Positions 1 to 13,800 of a stretch of 64,000 nucleotides of DNA are shown in pieces. The stretch covers positions 62,001 to 126,000 of the forward strand of contig JAYMTJ010000005.1 of NCBI GenBank assembly GCA_036897525.1, given 5' to 3'. The position numbers and the translations under genes are program-made. The notes under the pieces are model-generated. The model ran no database searches, had not been told where the DNA came from, and saw only the letters and a list, made by a program, of their open reading frames with translations. Numbering within the stretch: the stretch's first letter is position 1; each line of letters begins with the position of its first letter. The DNA is from Pelargonium x hortorum (Eukaryota; Streptophyta; Magnoliopsida; Geraniales; Geraniaceae).

Positions 1-3000
1 AAGCCCTGAATGAAAGTGGAGTGGAAATAAAAGGGTTTTGCACAAAGTTGGAGTAATGACTTTGAATCCCAAAAATAGAGAGCTCGAAAGGATTCTACAG
101 GCATTATACTAAGATAACTACTTAGCCGGTAGTGGCCTTTAACTCTTTTTTTTTTGAAATTTGAAGATCGAGACAATTTTAACTAGAGTTAGAGACGTAG
201 AAAGGTTCAAACAGATACATTTTTTAAGGCTCAGTTGTAGATTAGAAACCTTTCCCTTTGTTTGGATGGGAAAAGTTAACAAGTATTTATATTATAGAGT
301 ACTAATCTGAATACGGTAATATTACCAAGAGTTTTGGTATGGTTTTAATTGTTACAAAATTAATAAGCGTTTCAATTCCGTACTTTAATCTAGTTACTGG
401 AGTGTATAGGCATCGAATTATACGTTTAAATACGGGTTACTTTTTTTAATGCATACTAAATTGTTATGTTGCCACTTTCTTCTAAATTTATGAAAGTGCG
501 TTGGTTAATTAATGCTTTTTGTCTTGTTTTTTTAGTGGGCATATGGGGTATTCCTGTACTATCTAATATAATATACTACTTGCGTTAACCTTCCTCCGTT
601 ACACTTCCGTCGGGTACACCAGGCATACTCTATACTTATAAGGTTTACTCATCTCTGTAGTAATAACAATTAAAGAGCAAACAAAAGAGAAATTATCTTT
701 ATTTAATAATATACAATACATAAAAGACTTTAGACTAACTATTCATATCTAATAGAATTGAAGCTGCCCTTATGAAGGGATAAAGAACTTAATAGGTTGC
801 CTTTGCATTCCTTTATTTCAAGTTTCCAATTCCCGATAATGGGGTATAAGCTAAAGTCATTTGTTTCTGGTAAAGAAAGAAAAAACAGAACCGGGGATAA
901 GTTGTCCTCTTGTTGTTGCCCAGTTTTCTGGTTAGAGAGGGCCTAAAGCTAAAGCAAATTGAGTCAATATAAAAGAAAGGGCGTAAGTAATATCTAAAGT
1001 ATATTCCAGAATTTGAAGCTATAAGGGTAGCACTTTATTTTGTTCAAGGTCTTTTTCCCTTAATTAAAGAGTTTTGCTTTTTTATATTATAGAGAAGAAG
1101 TTTAGGCTTTGGGTATTTTCTCTTACTTAGAGAGTATGTCTTTCTAAGTTTAGGTAGAGCGATACAAATATGCTTTATTCAATGAAGGATAAAACAAGTT
1201 CTACTAACTAAATAGTGATTTTTGTAGCTTTCCTCTGCAGAAATTCTTACCCTAATTTGCTTGGGTAGCTCAAGTTTCAGTTTCTTTCTAAAAGGCATTT
1301 CCCGCTCCCCAAGGATTCCCAGTGATGGAGTGAGGGGTTCCCGAGGCAAAAGTGTAGGCATTTACTGAGTTTCCAAAAGTGATCCTGCTTTTGGAGACCC
1401 CGGTTTCTTACCAAATCTAGTTAGATTTTTGTAGTAAAGTACTGGGGCACCTATTACAAATGTTAGACTTTAATTTACTTTGATAAAGAATCCTAAAGTA
1501 GGCTTGATACCGGGTCCAAATAAAAAATTTGAAATAAATGAACTTTCTCAAGGACATTTTGAAATGGTTTTAGAATACTTGCTTTTCGTGAAGCTACCCC
1601 TGTTAGCATACTAGGTTTAGTCTCTATTTGTTGTATTGGCTTCATGATACTCTTTTATTCTTCCTTTGACAAGAGACCTTTTTGAATAAATTTCATTTTT
1701 GGGATTATATAATTATTCTTTAGATGTAAAGCACCTATACTAATAGGAGACAAGAAGGAGTCACTATACTTAATAAAAGACTGGATTCTTTTTGAAAGAA
1801 GTTTAACCTACGGCCAATTTGAGGAAATGCTGTGCTTTTTTGATATAAGGAGTTAGTGGAATAAGTACTCGGTAAAGTCTGCTTTGAAACCTGATCTTTA
1901 TATGAGGTCTCGAAATACAGCGAATCCTTTCTAGTTAGCTCTTATACGAAGTTTAGGGAATAAAATATCCAATAGAAAAGAGGCTTGTGCGCGAAGAAAG
2001 AGTCTTCCCCCCTTATTTTTTATGCTATAAAAGTTCTTTGAATGGCACAGCTTGGCAATCTGAAATACGTCGCGATCCCAATATCAAGACTAGGGGTTTT
2101 TTTAATTAAGTTAAGAGGGTATAATTAGATCCTTTAGCTTTAGTTAGTATACCAGCGTCAGTAAAAGATAATATGAGATATACGCTTATACTTGTCGTAG
2201 TTTTTTTCCAAATTAGATGCTCTTGCTAGCCTGCAGTAACTCTGCTAAAATTCTCATACAATAGAATGAATTTAAGGTGACAAATCCTCTAAGTGATACC
2301 CCGAGAAAAGAAATAGGACCTTTACGGGTTACTCTTAGTCAAACTTTTTTAACTCGCATTACATTATTTAGTTAGAACTTTGACTTTTATTCAGTTTGTA
2401 CTCATAATACTTTCTTCCGTAGGATCCCTTACATAAATAGATAATTCAGCTTCAACTAAATACAAATTCCACTTATTCCTAGTATTGCTATATCCTTTTA
2501 TAATAAATAACGAAAACCTTTCTCTTCTTTGGAATTGCGGCTTTTTTGAGATGAGAGGAGTCTACCTCTTCTACTCGAAAGGGGGGTTTAATACCAGATA
2601 GGTTAACACTAAATAGAAAAGCTAAATTACTTTTGATCGAGGTTTATACCGGTATACAAATTACTACGAAAAGTAACCAAAACTCTTTGGAAATTCCAGG
2701 TAGATTTATTCGTTTATGACAAGTTAAATAAAAACAAAAATGTAAAGAAGATTAGAACTGCCTTACTCTCTTTCTAAAAGCTAAAAGAAGCGGGTACCAG
2801 GAGACCCTAAAACTACGTATATAGAATCTTTTTGCTACTAAGAGAGCTAAGCAACTTCAACAGGATTTGGAGTTCTTGTATCACTATTATAATTCTATGT
2901 ATCACAGAGGCATTAAGGCATAAATAGATCTTTGCGTTAGAACAAAGGCCGCCTATAAAGAAGTCGGTGGTGTTAGAGTCTGGTTTTTAAAATAGGTTAT

Positions 3001-4180
3001 GTCAATAGAAACAGTCCGGATTTCATATCATAAGTTAAGGGACTCTTATAAACTAAACTTGTGTGTGTTTTTTAATTAATGTATTTAGGACTAGTAAGGT
3101 AAGCTTCAGGTCACTGTCAAGAATAAGAGTTTAATCTAGAAGTCAAGCACCGGTTTAGGTGTGTTCCTATACAGCATAAAAGAATATCGAGGACAGTACA
3201 ATTTATGTGGACATAGTCCCCTAGGCTGGAATCAATGAAAATAGTTGTTCTAGGTATCTCGGTCGGGTATAAGGAAGCTCTGATTTAAGATAGTCTAATA
3301 AGTAAGCAGCAATACTTGAAAGGTTTGATTAACAAGAAATTTTATGAACCGAAGTGAAGTTACAGAATACAGGTTTAACTAAATGATGTCTCTTTGAACT
3401 ATACAATAAGGTATAGAGTCTATATGAGACTTATGAATAAATGTCACTTTATTGAGTACTCGCAGACGAAAATCTATAAAATAAAATAGGTCGGGCGCCT
3501 TTCTCTAGCTCTAGGGAAATTTTTTGATATTAGTTTTAAGAATTCTACCAGTGAGGGGGTATCTAACAAAATTTCGACTTTTTAGGATTTTAAGGTGTCA
3601 TCGTCAGTACAAGGTTCAAATCGTGTTCGGGTGCTTCAGAGCGTAAGTCTTGCACTTTTTTTTTACGTGTTTTTTGATGCCTTTTTAGTCTTGTAAAACT
3701 ATATCAAAGTAGTTCCATGTAATAAACGGAGTTAGAAAAAAAAACTGTAACGCTTTAGTTAATAGCACTTTCACATCAAGACTGGAAAACTTAAAAGGCG
3801 CTGGAAAAGAAAGCAAAGGAAGGCTTTTGAAGTTGTCTATCAACTTAATTAATAAGGATTCCCATTTTTATGCTAGGATATAAACCTTTTTGTTAAACAT
3901 TTAAGGAATTTGCAGTATATAGTAAAGATACATACAGAATTCATCAGATACAGGGTTCTAATTGCCTAGGTACTTGTGAGTCATAGTAGAAGAGTATCAC
4001 CGCGTTTGTAACAGCCATAAAAACAACAGGATAACTGAGTCTATTTCGAATTCTAGAGAGTCCCTTTTGCTTATAAAGCTACAAATCTTCCTTATACTTA
4101 TAACCAGAGCTCCCGAAAGAAGAATTGAATTCGTTCCTACCTAGGATTTGAAAACGCCCCCTTAAAGTATAACTAGAGCT
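1..4180. other. Gene-free AT-rich spacer
   Basis: I see no supportable gene here. The sequence is AT-rich with scattered poly-A and poly-T runs and frequent in-frame stops on both strands. The longest open frame, on the minus strand at 1179-1361, is 60 codons, is unlike any family I recognise and is within chance length. A T-loop-like string near 3609 has no matching T stem. The texture is that of plant mitochondrial intergenic DNA. Confidence 0.6.
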
Positions 4181-4181
4181 G

Positions 4182-4410
4182 TTAAATCCCCATCACACTC
4201 TCGAAGCATAGTATGGATTCCCCGGGTGTGCTTGTGTACTTATTCTCCCTAGGATATATGCCCGTTTTATTAGATGCAAGAAAAGAAATGGAGGAAACTC
4301 TCTTTATAGAATCCCGGAACCTTAGAAAGTTTTTTATCACTAAAGGAATTCTAGGCCTCGAAATCGAAGATGAACAAACGGGATACCAAAACCCTATCAA
4401 GTATCTCTAA
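4182..4410. other. GC-richer patch, open on both strands, no recognised product
   Basis: An ATG-initiated frame of 65 codons lies on the plus strand (4213-4410), and a 72-codon frame overlaps it on the minus strand (4182-4400). The base composition is visibly richer in G and C than its flanks, which lowers stop frequency on both strands. The plus-strand protein has a short hydrophobic N-terminal stretch (VLVYLFSLGYMPVLL) and an acidic C-terminal half. Neither translation resembles a mitochondrial gene I know. It could be a decayed coding fragment or a chance open window. Confidence 0.2.
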
Positions 4411-4419
4411 GGCACTACC

Positions 4420-4880
4420 CTCCCGTGTCAGTAACAGCAGAGAACAAGAGGAATATACTTATTACTATCTATTCTATAACTAGTCAATATCTATTTAAGT
4501 ACTACCAATACAATAGAACTACTCTTATCCTATATCCTATATAAATGTATATAACTCTCTAATTAACTAATGGTAATAAGATACTAATACTGATCTAAGC
4601 TATATCTATATATTAGTTATACTTCTTTATATACTTCCTAACAAGAGGAGTATAACATTCTAGCTACAAGTACAATAAGTCCCGGTTATTAATATTTATA
4701 AGAAAGAGTAGTAAGAGTTTAGCTACAGGTATTATGAAGAAGAAACAGACTAAGATAAGTAGCGGTATTAAAGGTATAGCTATCTAGAGTCAGTTTCCTT
4801 ATACTATTTGAATTTAAGATCGGGAATACAACAGCTGCTACAGGTATAAGCCCGATCGATAAAAGGAGTAAGATCCAGGG
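4420..4880. repeat. AT-rich patch with short diverged repeats
   Basis: Runs of related AT-rich words, such as variants of ctatatctatatatt and agctacaggtat, recur several times within about 450 bases (agctacaggtat near 4722, gctacaggtat near 4837, agctacaagtac near 4663). Its texture resembles the larger repeat block at 21.6-27.5 kb. No gene is visible. Confidence 0.35.
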
Positions 4881-7800
4881 TTAAGGTCTTGTGTAGGTGT
4901 AGGTCCCTTTGAGGATAGGTTTTACAAATAAACAAGGGAATAGGATAGGAGAGACTAAAACACTTCCTTCAAGAAGAGCTCAATGAGTTACTAAAACGAA
5001 ATTGAATCAAAGTCTTTTATATTTCTTTTTTCACAAAACCGAAAGTTACACTTCTGAAAGTAATTCTAACACAACACCAAAGTCTTCCTTTTTTGGTCGC
5101 TAATACTTTTTCTATATTTATATTATGCTTTCCGTGAGTTTAACCTTATACCCGCAGTAAAATTTTTTACAAGATTCTTTAAATAAAGGGGGCCTTGTTC
5201 GCAATAGACAGTAGAAGATGAATATAGTATTGTGCCTTTAAAATCTTTATATAAATAGAAAGACTTTTCCTTGACACCTGCTGTATAAAAAATGAAGGAA
5301 ACTCTAAAACTAAACCAAATTACGTACCCCTTTCTTTGAATCAAATCAATAATACATAATAGATGTATAAATCTAAAGGAAGCTCGATTCGAACAAAGTC
5401 AAATCTTTCTAAAGAAAAAAGTGACTTATGACTAACAATTTTTTCTTGAACTTGAAAGCGTGTAGGAAAATATCTTAACCATACTATATACAGCACAGTT
5501 AGTTTTACTGTACTCTTAAAAAAAGAGAACAAAAAAATAAGGGAATATCGAACCACCCATGGTTTGTAAGCGAAGGAAAATGGCAAAACTTACATAAAGT
5601 CCGTTAAATCATTATTAAAAAAACCAGGTCCCGCCTCCTTTATTCTTTATAGAACTCCACAAGATCCTGCTATATATACAAAATAGGTATCTAAACTTTT
5701 CTTTTTATGTTGTACCCATTCTCCCGAAAAGTATGTACTGCTAAATAGGGGTCTGCTTTATGCTCGCCGGAAAACTACTAGTCTTAGTTGTATCCTTGTA
5801 CTTTAGTCTACAAAAATCTCATGTAACTAGAAAGGGGACCCTTACATATACGTAATAGTAAGCACTCTCACAAGAATTTGGTAGAGAATATATAGATTAT
5901 TGATTTATACAGACTTTATAGCCAGAGGTTTAGAAGCTATCCTTGAGCTATTCAGGCCCTTTTGAAATCTTGTTCATTTTACGCGGCCTTTGTCCCTTTC
6001 TTTTTAGTATAAGTACTTTTAAACAATACCTTATTAGAACTCCTAAAACTTTGTAAGGAAATTTTATGATAGGAATCTTTTGATATCTTCATATCTACTA
6101 ATAATGCTAAAGGCTTTTTAGTTTCGGTAATTGAGACCTAAGTTAGGGAAATACTGAGAGAATGTAATTGTTAGAACTGTTGAATTCTTTAACAAAAGGG
6201 GGATTATACGAGTAACTCCGCTAAGTAAGAAGACTTTAGTAGAAAAACCCCTTTATGAGCATTTTTATGGACTTTTGCCTAGAAATAGGTTACTTAGTTT
6301 TAAGAAAAAGCACTGGCTAGTAAAACTCAGATTATTCATTTTTTCTATTCTCTGAAAAGGGGATACAGGGGGTTGTTAAGTTATTCCTATAGGATATTTA
6401 TTGAGAAGATAATATATTAAGTATAGGATCCCGAAGTCTATTTTTAGTTATACTCTCACCTAAGTAGAATTTAGGAGACATCCTGGTGAAGAGACAAAGT
6501 TACACTTCCTAAACAAGACTTTTTCCAAGATAAGGCATTTTGAAGTAAGAAAAACTTGTTGCGTATTACTTGTCTAAAAGGGGCTTTCCCCTTTATTATC
6601 TAATGACTCTGAACAAAAAATTTATATAGTCAAAACTTCCGCAAATTTAAAGACAACAGGATGTATTCTGTGTTATACAAAAACGTCCATAGAATCCGTT
6701 TTCAATAATAGGTAAATAAGCAGCATCCCTTTTCTTAGACAAGTGTCGATACATGGTAATTCATTACCAACCAAAGAAGTAGGACCTTATTCATTTACTT
6801 AACAGGATTGTCCAAATAAAGAACAACCTGCTGGATTATATGAAAACCCTTCGCTATATAAAATGGAGTACAAAGGGATATTGCAATACAGAGGATTTCC
6901 TAAAGCAGGAAGAGCCCTAAATACCATAATTTGGCTTTAATAAAGCCGAGAAGCTTTTTTTCGATTAATACACCCGGGTGACAGGACTTGGGTGTACCTT
7001 AGCGGCGACCTAGTTTGAAACTTCATAAGTGCTTTTCTATATGTGAATCCCTTTTAAGTCCGAAAGTGTTGAGTACAACTAAAAGAATTCTCAGTTTTAT
7101 AAAGAAGAAATAAGGTGCAACATTTTTTGATGCTTGTAAATAGGACTTTAATTAGTAAAAAAGGAGTCAAAACTATAGGAATAAATAAAATAGTGGTTGG
7201 TGTACCCTGCTGCTAAAAAGATAGGAAAAGCCAAGATAAATTCTAAAATGCGGTCAAGCAATAGGTCTAGCATTACTGTGCAAAGGTTCAAACCCAGCAT
7301 ATATAAGGTTTTCGAGCTTGTTAGGTACTATGAATAACCCTAATCTTTGTACTTGGTTCTACCGACAGGAATTCCCTCATCCACTGACTGGTTGATTGCT
7401 ACTCTTGCACTTACAGGGTTCCTTATGCTTAAGCGGAGGGCTAGGAAAGGTGTTTAGGCTGACAAGAGAGGGTAAGTTATATCCAATTCGAGACGTAAAC
7501 CATGTGCCATCCACTTGAGACTCATAAGCATTAGAACATTCTGTTAACACCCTTTGCTTTACTAGCTAAAGCTAACCTTAGCTTAGAATCTGTATTCTTA
7601 CTTAATTCTTAAGTGTAACTAAAGTTTGTAATATATTATTAGTCGTTCTTCTTGTAAAAGGAATATTATATCCCTAAGTCTTTACTCAACTCAAGAAATA
7701 ATGTCTTAGAATAGATTTCCCAGGAGTAAGAGTAAAATCTAACAAGTATCCTATAACCTAACCCCCTAGATTTTTTTTTAGTTATATCTCTTTCCTTGAT

Positions 7801-10800
7801 TCCAAAAAACTCGGCTTAAAGGGTCGTTTTCTTAATCTTATTCCTGATAAAAAGGTATTTAACAATAGTAAATAGCTATAAAGAAAAGTATTCTCTAAAG
7901 GATTCTGCCTTCTCAGAATAAGAATAATTTCCTATTATATATAAATATGATTGCTAAGTAGGATTAGGCCAGTCCGAAGGAACACTTGTAAATTCAATTT
8001 CTAATCGATTAGAGCACTCGCTTTTAGACATGAACCTACTCCCCCAACCAAAAGAGAGTCTCCTTCAAACTCCGTATATTTGCCTACTTATTCTATTATA
8101 CACTGTATATTTTCATAATGAATAAGATCTTTTATTTATGAGACTATAACAAAAGAAAAATATATATTAACAAAACTCCTTTTCCTACTGTAATGCTTTC
8201 TTTTCAGGACCTGGCAACTCATTTGTAATGCAACGACAGAACAGAGTCTATCTATTTTTTGGAAGGAAGATTCCTCTTTGCTTTAGTTGTTTATCAGTAA
8301 AAGAGGATACAAACCTTATACTATAGAATTCACATTAATTAAAATTCAAATTAGTGAGTTCCAATTCTTGTCTTGAGAATAAAGAGACTTTTAAGAGTCT
8401 AACTAAAGCTATAAAGTAATGAAATGAGTTTGTTTCCAGGCTTTCTCTCTGGTAGCTCTTGTCTATAGGTTATCAATTAACCAAAGCGGTTACTTTTTTT
8501 GGGGGGTGAGATGTTTCTGGTTAAAGGTAGTTTGCTTCTAATCCTGGGTAAGTAAGTTAAGAAAAGTCTACTAAATACTAATATAAGGTATAAGGAGTGG
8601 AAATGAATAAAGTATAGCAGCTACTCGAGAGGTTCTAAGAATTCAACAGATTTTGTTCTTAAGGGGAGGATTTGCTGTTGTTAGTTTATAAAGTAAATAT
8701 AAAGAGCTAATGTAATGCGAAAAATTTTTCCTATTAATTTGAGGTATTCAAATTACCTTGAGTAAAGTTAAAGGCCTTAAGTTTAGGGCGGTTTTTTCTT
8801 GTAAGACAGGTCTCAAATTTTAGTTATTCGGCAACAAGTCAGAGTTAAGTTTCTATATAAAAGAATTTCATTGGGCTTGTAAAAAAGAAAGTCTTTGTTC
8901 GAGAGATGTACGACACCCGTATTTCGAGTTCGAGTTCTAGGTCTATTTAAAGTAATAAATGAGAACTTTTCTTTTAGGGTAGGGGTATGGTACTTAGGAG
9001 CCCCTAAAGGATGTAAGCTATTACTTTGAGTTGTATTTAGGAAATTCAAGACATTAAGGGTTTTTTTCTAGTAAGTTAGCAAGAAAACGAGTAAGAGGTG
9101 TCTAAACTGGTGATAAACAGCTAGATAGTTCAATCTTCTTGTTAATCCTAAACACTCATTTTTCTGGTAAAGCCAATGTAATGTGATGTGGTAAAGACTG
9201 TAGTAAAACCTGGGGGAAGCTTAGTACAAGAATCTTGGCCATTAAGTTTTGGATATTCCATTCATTCCTCTTTGAGTTTGAGATAGAAAAAAACTTTAAT
9301 GAAAGAGCAAGATGAAATGAAGGGTAGAAGGTTATAGCTCCAAAGAAGATAGTTTTTAATAAATCCAAGTTTCCCCGTCATATCACAAATCTCTAGTCTA
9401 GTATTTTCTAAATCTTTTTCCTTGCTTGGACCGTTAAAAAAAAACTAAGTGAAAGAGGGGCCTGTATCCCCATGTACTCGGGAAAAGTCACCTATAAAAT
9501 CAGAATTCAAGTTTTACCCATATTTCATCTACCTTTTAATACGGGATCCAAAAAAGAGTAACTAAGATCTTGAGTAGATGCAATCGAGTATACCGCAAAA
9601 GACAAATTTGCTTTACTATAGCATTTTTTTTTTTAAGACCTTCCTTCTAGACTTCATATAAGATAAGAACCCTTTAGGACTTGAGCTTTTACGCCCGTTC
9701 ATATCATAAAGAACAGCCCAAAGTATTGATACATTTACTACGAGTATACAAGTTAGAATCTAGTAAACACTATATTCTTTCTATTTAAGTTTTCCTTTTA
9801 AATGCGTTTTGCACTTCTGTACTTGTTCTAAACGAGGTTTTATCTCTATATGCTTCCCGAGTAAAGGATTCGAAAGGTGCTCCCTGTATACCACTTATAC
9901 GTTTTTTTAGGTGAGGTAATTCAAGTACATAGAAATTGCGGGGTTTAAAGTTCGACTCGAGATTCGTTTAGAAACTGATATATACAAAAAAAAAGGATAA
10001 TCTGTTCTATAATGTACTACACGATTTTGATATTTCTTGGAATATCCCTAAAATTCTGTGTACCAAAGAAAGGTCCTTACTCTAATCTAATTAAATTCTC
10101 GATGTTGCCATATAGTAAAGATACATACCTTTTTACGCAAGTTCCTTAACTTTTAAACTCTGTAGAACCCACAAATATTGCAAGCATTAAGATTTCAAAG
10201 TTCTCGTTCTTTATTTAGAGGCTAAGTCCAGAAGTATAATATACTCAATTTTTTTATCTAATTGTAGTAGTCCAAGAATACTTAAAGGAAAAGTTTTTAA
10301 CACTAGAGATCTTAGAATTTATACAAAAAAAAAGGGTATGGCTCGATTGTAACGAATAAGTCCCCTGTGGATTCAATGGGGGTACTTACAGCATGTCCAA
10401 TAGTACGTCAGCTAAAAAATGAATAAAAACGGAGATAGGATACCTCTTTATTATTTCTTTTTGTTCAGAATTAGGGAACTTTTGCCATACAAATAGGAGT
10501 CTAATTTATATTAATCTACATTTTCCGTTAACAAAGCCCTGGAGCGTACCCTCTGCATTTGTGTGTGCCCCATTAATTAAGTGCCCATGGGTCCTCCTTA
10601 ATTTAGTTTGGCCCGAAAATCTCTATTTTTAAGAGTAGTTCAACAAGATAATAAGTGATGTGAAATAGTTATAAGATACAAGTACGAATAGGAATTAATT
10701 AGTAAAAACTCAAGGACTACACCAAAATAGAAAATCAACTTAATACGGAGTTGAGAATTTCCTATGTTAATTAGTTCTCTAAGAACCAGTAATTGTACAT

Positions 10801-13800
10801 GGATACTGCGACTGGAACCCATGTCACTCATGTTTGTTGGAATCGATTTTGCCGCACTTCTGATCCCCGAACTCTCTAACTTGCTTTACATGCCCCTTTG
10901 CAGCCTGGACCACTTATTGGAGCTAAGATGTTAACTCTTCCCCCTAAACCCTCGGAGACTTAGGAATAGACTCTTAAAAACACGGGTTCAACCCCGTAAG
11001 AACACGGTAATAGTAGAGCTACAGTAACACAAGAATACCTCACGGGTATCCCTCTAATTCTAATAGAAATCGCGGGGAATTTTGGCACATCTGATAAGGA
11101 GCTCCCGCTGCTAAGATAAGAAATTTTATGAAACACCGGATAGATAATATTGTGTTAAAAGTTTCCAAATCCCGAACGTAGAAAAGAGACTTAGGGCTAG
11201 TGCTATTTCCTTTTGGGACCCTGTTCAGAAATCTAGAGGTATTTTTCACAAACAAGTCCTTGTAAAGAAGTTCCATTTGTAATGCATATTATGAGTGTAC
11301 TTCTCCTTCCAGGGTTTTTTCAAGAACTTATCCAGAAGTCATGGATTACCTTAGTAAAAGTCGTTCAGTATTTGTTTTAGACTATAATATTTGTACGAAA
11401 AATAGCAGTTGTAGCTTATAAACACAAAGGAAACTCAAGAAAATACTCAGACATTTAATTTAAAGGGAATCTTTGACAACAAAAAGCTGCTAACTCTATT
11501 GTATTTTATTATTTTACGAGCTTACAAGGTTTCGGTCGGGAGTGGAATACCCAGTTAAAATCTAGGCCTTCTTCCAATCCAAATATTCCTTTTCGCTAAA
11601 TTTACGGGTTCCGAATAGTCCCAGTATATGATATGAATAAAAAAAGTGTATCTCGATTTGTTTATACCAGGGGATTGACTCTGTTTACTACAAAAGAGGG
11701 TCCCGCTTCGCAGCTTGTTTTGCCTTTTTCCCAATACTGTATGTATTCTAAGGTTTCAATTTAGAAAGCTCCCGTTGAGGGTTTTTTGCTTTTTGTAGAA
11801 CCGCTTGTCAGTAAATGTAAATATATAATTACATTAGTTTTGAAAGTTTCTGAATGAAAGATATATGTATAGGATCGTGTTATGACAAGTATCTATTACA
11901 CTACACAGAGGATTAAAAGTTATAAAATACCCAGGGCTGTCTCAACGAGTACCTAATTCGTAAAAGGAACCCAGATTATGAAATGAAGCTGTGCAATAGA
12001 GATTATCCGGGTAGTTGGGGTGTAACTACCTTTTTTGATTTGAGTCTACTTTTGTACTTGTTAATACCGGGTCTACTATTGCTTTGACGGATTCTTCCCC
12101 CTTCCCTTGTTTGAGAAATTGTTAGTTCTTACCCTTATTCTTACCCTTAGTTATTTTTTTATAAAGACTCTTGGGGGTTTATTGTATAATCTAAATTGCC
12201 CTTGAACGAGCGAGCTCTCTTCCCCGATTCTAATAAAATAGTATATTCATAGTTGTACAAGTATAAATGCGAGTTAACTTAACGCCCTGGGCCCTCCTTT
12301 GTGATAAAGTCAAAATTTATGAGACACAAGAAAATCCTGCATGCGCGAAGCTAGGTGCAGTCTTTTCCAGGGGTATCTTTAGAGTATGTCGTATTCAAAA
12401 TTAGGTGTTTCCTTTTCTTCAGTTAAGTCCTTGGTAATTCCAATTCTTCTAGGACATATAGCGTATATTTGTAGCCTGCCCTATAAAGACCCAATCTTTT
12501 TCACTACAGCTCTTCCCTCACGAAGCATTGGCTCCTAAGTTAAGTGCTACAAGGACCTCTTTCGGTATAATTTGTAATATAGAAAAGAAATTAGAGCTGC
12601 TAAGAACTAATAAGATATAAACCCTACTAAATGTATATATCACCCAAAATACAGGATTTTAAAGAAAGAAGCATTCCCATCAAAGACAAGTCACTGTAAT
12701 TCCTTGCTTGTTCCCTGCCCTAGGAGCACTTGTACTAATTAAAATTAAGAGAGTCTTTCTGTTTTTAAGTAAAAGTAGGGTATACCTAAATTCATAAAAC
12801 TTGTGAAAATGAATAGGTTGTTAGTAAAACCAACCCATTTTAAAAGATAACCCGTATAAGGCCCAGGAGATAATAGATTCTTAAGAGAGCATAAATCACT
12901 AAAATTCCAGGTTCTTAATTCATGAAAATAGGAGCCCTAACTCTAGCTGTTTCCTCTATTAAATAATATACATTTACTCTAAAGACTTATAGTTACAAAG
13001 ATGTGCCCGTAGATAACCCTTTATAGTTTTGTTTTTCATTTTATATCCGCATAAAAGGCAAGGAAGGATTACTCCGTGAGAGACTGCATGTAACCAACTA
13101 TTCCTAAAAAAAAGACTAAGAAAAGATTAACTCCTATCTTTAGTAATTTAGCGTTTCTGGATACTTCCTCAATATTAGGAACTGAGTCATGGAAATATCT
13201 TTCTCCTGGATAAGAAGATTTCGCCCCGGGCTATTTAACTTGTATATTTGTAACGGGCTTCCACAAAAGGAGTTCCGATTAGAACTTAACTTAAACACCT
13301 CACTTTATGCACCAACTAATTCTATCTGCTGTTTATAAAGGTCTAAACGGAGGGAACTTAGGTCGAAGTCCTTTCTCGACTCTCCTTAAAAGTAAATCTA
13401 CTAACCTGAATTTAAAGGTATTACTTCCATTCTAGAAATACCTAACTTACCACTTTCGATACCATTTCTTATTTCCTAGTAACAACGTAAATATACCAAA
13501 AACTTGTGTGTGAAAAAATTTCTTTACTTTTATTCAGTCATTTTAGAGTAGCCCCTTAATTAACTAGAAAGGCAAATGCAGGTAGCTCTAATACTTGAAA
13601 AGTCTATGGAAGAACTTTTGTTCAATAAGCTCTCAAAAAAACCCTTTACTTTAAAATCGAAATCGAAGACATATACAATAATTTTTTTTTAATAAGAACT
13701 AAGAACTAGAAAGCTCCCTTAAAATTCCCAATAGAAAAGGGGGATTGCCTATGCCTAAGTTTTAGTCACCTATTTTACTCGAAAAGAAAGACTCTTGCAG